The notes under the pieces: model-generated
Database searches by the model: none
Seen by the model: the letters and a program-made list of their open reading frames with translations, nothing else
What the model was told of the DNA's origin: nothing
Shown: in pieces, positions 48,368 to 49,418 of the stretch
Position numbering within the stretch: position 1 is the first letter of the stretch
Layout of the letters: each line of letters starts with the position of its first letter
From: Erysipelotrichaceae bacterium
Lineage (GTDB): Bacteria > Bacillota_I > Bacilli_A > Erysipelotrichales > Erysipelotrichaceae
Direction: 5' to 3'
DNA length: 49,418 nucleotides
Assembly: GCA_009773735.1 (NCBI GenBank)
Contig: WSYG01000006.1
Span: forward strand, 1 to 49,418
Made by a program: the position numbers and the translations under genes

Positions 48368-49315
48368 ATGAAGAGAATGATCACTTTAAGTTGTGTGCTG
48401 TTGATGGTATTAAGTGGATGCATAAAACAAATCGTCATCGATAAGGATCCTTATACCAACACCAATGCGGGTAAACTGCCTGAAGGTCGATATGAGATCA
48501 ATAGTCATCCATACTATGGGATAGGCTATATTTTTGATTTGTCTGATGAATCAGAATTCATCGACATGGAAGTCTATATCGTACATAGTGAAAAGGAGTT
48601 GGCGCTTTTGATGGCGATCCATATCGAGCAGTTGGCCCAAGATTTTTATTATGTGGAAGATCGAGAACTCAACTATGATAAGGTTTGGCCTTATTTATAT
48701 TCACTATTGGTCAATGAAGTGACCATCTTAGAAGACATAGTAGAGTTACCTGTTTCTAAACCAACCGAGACTTTCTATAAGTATACCTTTACTTATGAAT
48801 TTTCTACATTACATGAAGTTGAAAATACGATCGATGAATGGACGTATCCCTATAAATCAAGTTCATTTTCCGATCATGATAAAGCCGAATACAGCTTGGT
48901 AGACATGCTAAAAGAAGTTGAGTATGATGATGCTGCCGTAGATGATGAAACACGCACAGATGCAGCGTATAGTGCTTATGGTGTATTTGGTGAAGGTCAG
49001 GCTGTATGTAATGGATATGCTCAAGCTTACATGGGGATACTTAAAGATTTAGATGTTCCTTCGATCTTAATTGCGTCACAAATTGATGATCATGCTTGGA
49101 ATATGGTATTTGTTGATGGGGAGTGGAGTTATGTTGATGCTACATGGGAAGATGAATATTATGAGGCCAGTGAAGTGTGGTTTTATTTCTTAATTGATCA
49201 AACTGAACTGGAAACAGATCATAGATTTGATTCAGGTGCTGAAGATACATTAAATGCTAAGGAATATGTTGATTTTGCCAAATATGTATTCCCCCAAACA
49301 AAAGAAGCTCAATGA
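48368..49315 (+). CDS. Lipoprotein with transglutaminase-like domain
   Basis: A 315-residue exported lipoprotein. The signal peptide ends in lipobox VLSGC, so the mature protein starts at that Cys. A beta-rich, acidic middle region leads to a C-terminal transglutaminase-like core with Cys in GQAVCNGYAQAY, His in DDHAWN and Asp in YVDATWED. Such proteins act as cysteine proteases or cross-linkers on the cell surface; some accompany peptidoglycan enzymes. The start at 48368 follows GAGG; the frame opens at 48350 without a better site. Target unknown. Confidence 0.86.
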   Translation: MKRMITLSCVLLMVLSGCIKQIVIDKDPYTNTNAGKLPEGRYEINSHPYYGIGYIFDLSDESEFIDMEVYIVHSEKELALLMAIHIEQLAQDFYYVEDRELNYDKVWPYLYSLLVNEVTILEDIVELPVSKPTETFYKYTFTYEFSTLHEVENTIDEWTYPYKSSSFSDHDKAEYSLVDMLKEVEYDDAAVDDETRTDAAYSAYGVFGEGQAVCNGYAQAYMGILKDLDVPSILIASQIDDHAWNMVFVDGEWSYVDATWEDEYYEASEVWFYFLIDQTELETDHRFDSGAEDTLNAKEYVDFAKYVFPQTKEAQ

Positions 49316-49367
49316 GCTTCTTCAGACTGATGACAATTGCACCTTTTATAAGAGGTGCTTTTCTTTT
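49302..49367 (+). terminator. Terminators after the lipoprotein gene
   Basis: A near-perfect palindrome spans the stop codon (AAGAAGCTC 49302-49310, GAGCTTCTT 49314-49322) with little T run. A second, better one has GCACCT (49339-49344), AGGTGC (49353-49358) and TTTTCTTTT. Either may end the cutC-lipoprotein transcript. Confidence 0.65.
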
Positions 49368-49370
49368 GGG

Positions 49371-49397
49371 TATAAAAAAACAGCGAAATCGCTGTTT
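49371..49397 (-). terminator. Minus-strand terminator of a gene beyond the window
   Basis: AAACAGCG (49378-49385), loop AAAT, CGCTGTTT (49390-49397), preceded by an A run (T run on the minus strand). It implies a leftward gene ending just past 49418; no coding end could be defined inside the window. Confidence 0.65.
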
Positions 49398-49418
49398 GAG
49401 AGAGAAATATTGAAGTTT

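Noticed and set aside
1-49418. TGA recoded to Trp as in Mycoplasma
   Set aside because: Many well-defined genes end at TGA exactly where homologues end, and Trp codons are TGG throughout, so the standard code applies.
1-49418. CRISPR arrays, insertion sequences, integrases or toxin-antitoxin pairs
   Set aside because: No regularly spaced repeats, transposase or recombinase motifs, or small paired toxin genes were seen on reading either strand.

Overview
The window reads as chromosome of an AT-rich, low-GC Gram-positive (Bacillota-type) bacterium. TGA is used as a normal stop (for example rlmD, cpsB-like and apbC end in TGA), so this is not a TGA=Trp mollicute. Purine-rich Shine-Dalgarno (SD) sites and TTGACA/TATAAT-type promoters are common. 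MurB, a VanY-type peptidase, a lipoteichoic-acid-synthase-like sulfatase and VanZ point to a walled, single-membrane cell. A lineage near Erysipelotrichia or walled relatives of Acholeplasma/Izemoplasma is my guess; no rRNA or marker search was possible. No insertion sequence, prophage, CRISPR array or other clear mobile element was seen, and gene packing is very tight.

Layout. 1-408: tail of an unknown gene, then a structured non-coding leader. 409-5024: DUF7000-like protein, CadC-type sensor with its operator, a Zn/Cd/Pb P1B-ATPase, a polysaccharide deacetylase, DUF1801 and DUF1232 proteins. 5156-7420: serC-serA serine synthesis. 7449-13447: ZIP transporter, DUF5131 protein, second DUF1801, LtaS-like enzyme, alpha/beta hydrolase, a long ArsR-type regulator and a thioredoxin-like disulfide protein. 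13455-21189: VanY, CorA, tyrosine phosphatase, SDR, QueT, TcdA, NYN-LOTUS protein, MurB, HflX. 21268-23811: three-gene sulfur/redox operon (cysteine desulfurase-like, thioredoxin-like, thioredoxin-CcdA fusion). 23868-27023: polyamine operon speA-speE-speB. 27064-32295: MscL, TSUP exporter, DnaQ-like exonuclease, pyrophosphatase-like protein, RlmD-like methyltransferase, HAD phosphatase, LigB-type protein. 32430-32505: tRNA-Ala(CGC). 32602-36384: VanZ, MFS, small membrane protein, CpsB-like phosphatase, GalE. 36496-39905: Fe-ADH, ApbC/Mrp, CysE, unknown membrane-anchored protein. 39956-42623 (minus): COG2509 flavoprotein and PurA. 42724-49315: OsmC, KtrB-KtrA, arginase, GlpK, CutC, transglutaminase-like lipoprotein.

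Functional links. SerC/SerA make serine, CysE activates it for cysteine, and the 21268 operon could use cysteine sulfur and move electrons across the membrane. SpeA, SpeB and SpeE give arginine to agmatine to putrescine to spermidine; SpeD is not in the window, and a separate arginase lies in another operon. Metal and ion handling is heavy: CadC/ZntA, ZIP, CorA, KtrAB, CutC.

The most interesting signals are architectural. Four genes, possibly five, have a -10 box exactly six bases before ATG, predicting leaderless mRNAs. At three convergent gene pairs, strong intrinsic terminators lie inside the coding end of the opposing gene. I found no complete, clearly new defence or mobile system. The best candidates for undescribed biology are the 21268-23811 operon, the ArsR-like regulator with an unknown 150-residue N-terminal domain, and the 69-408 structured leader.
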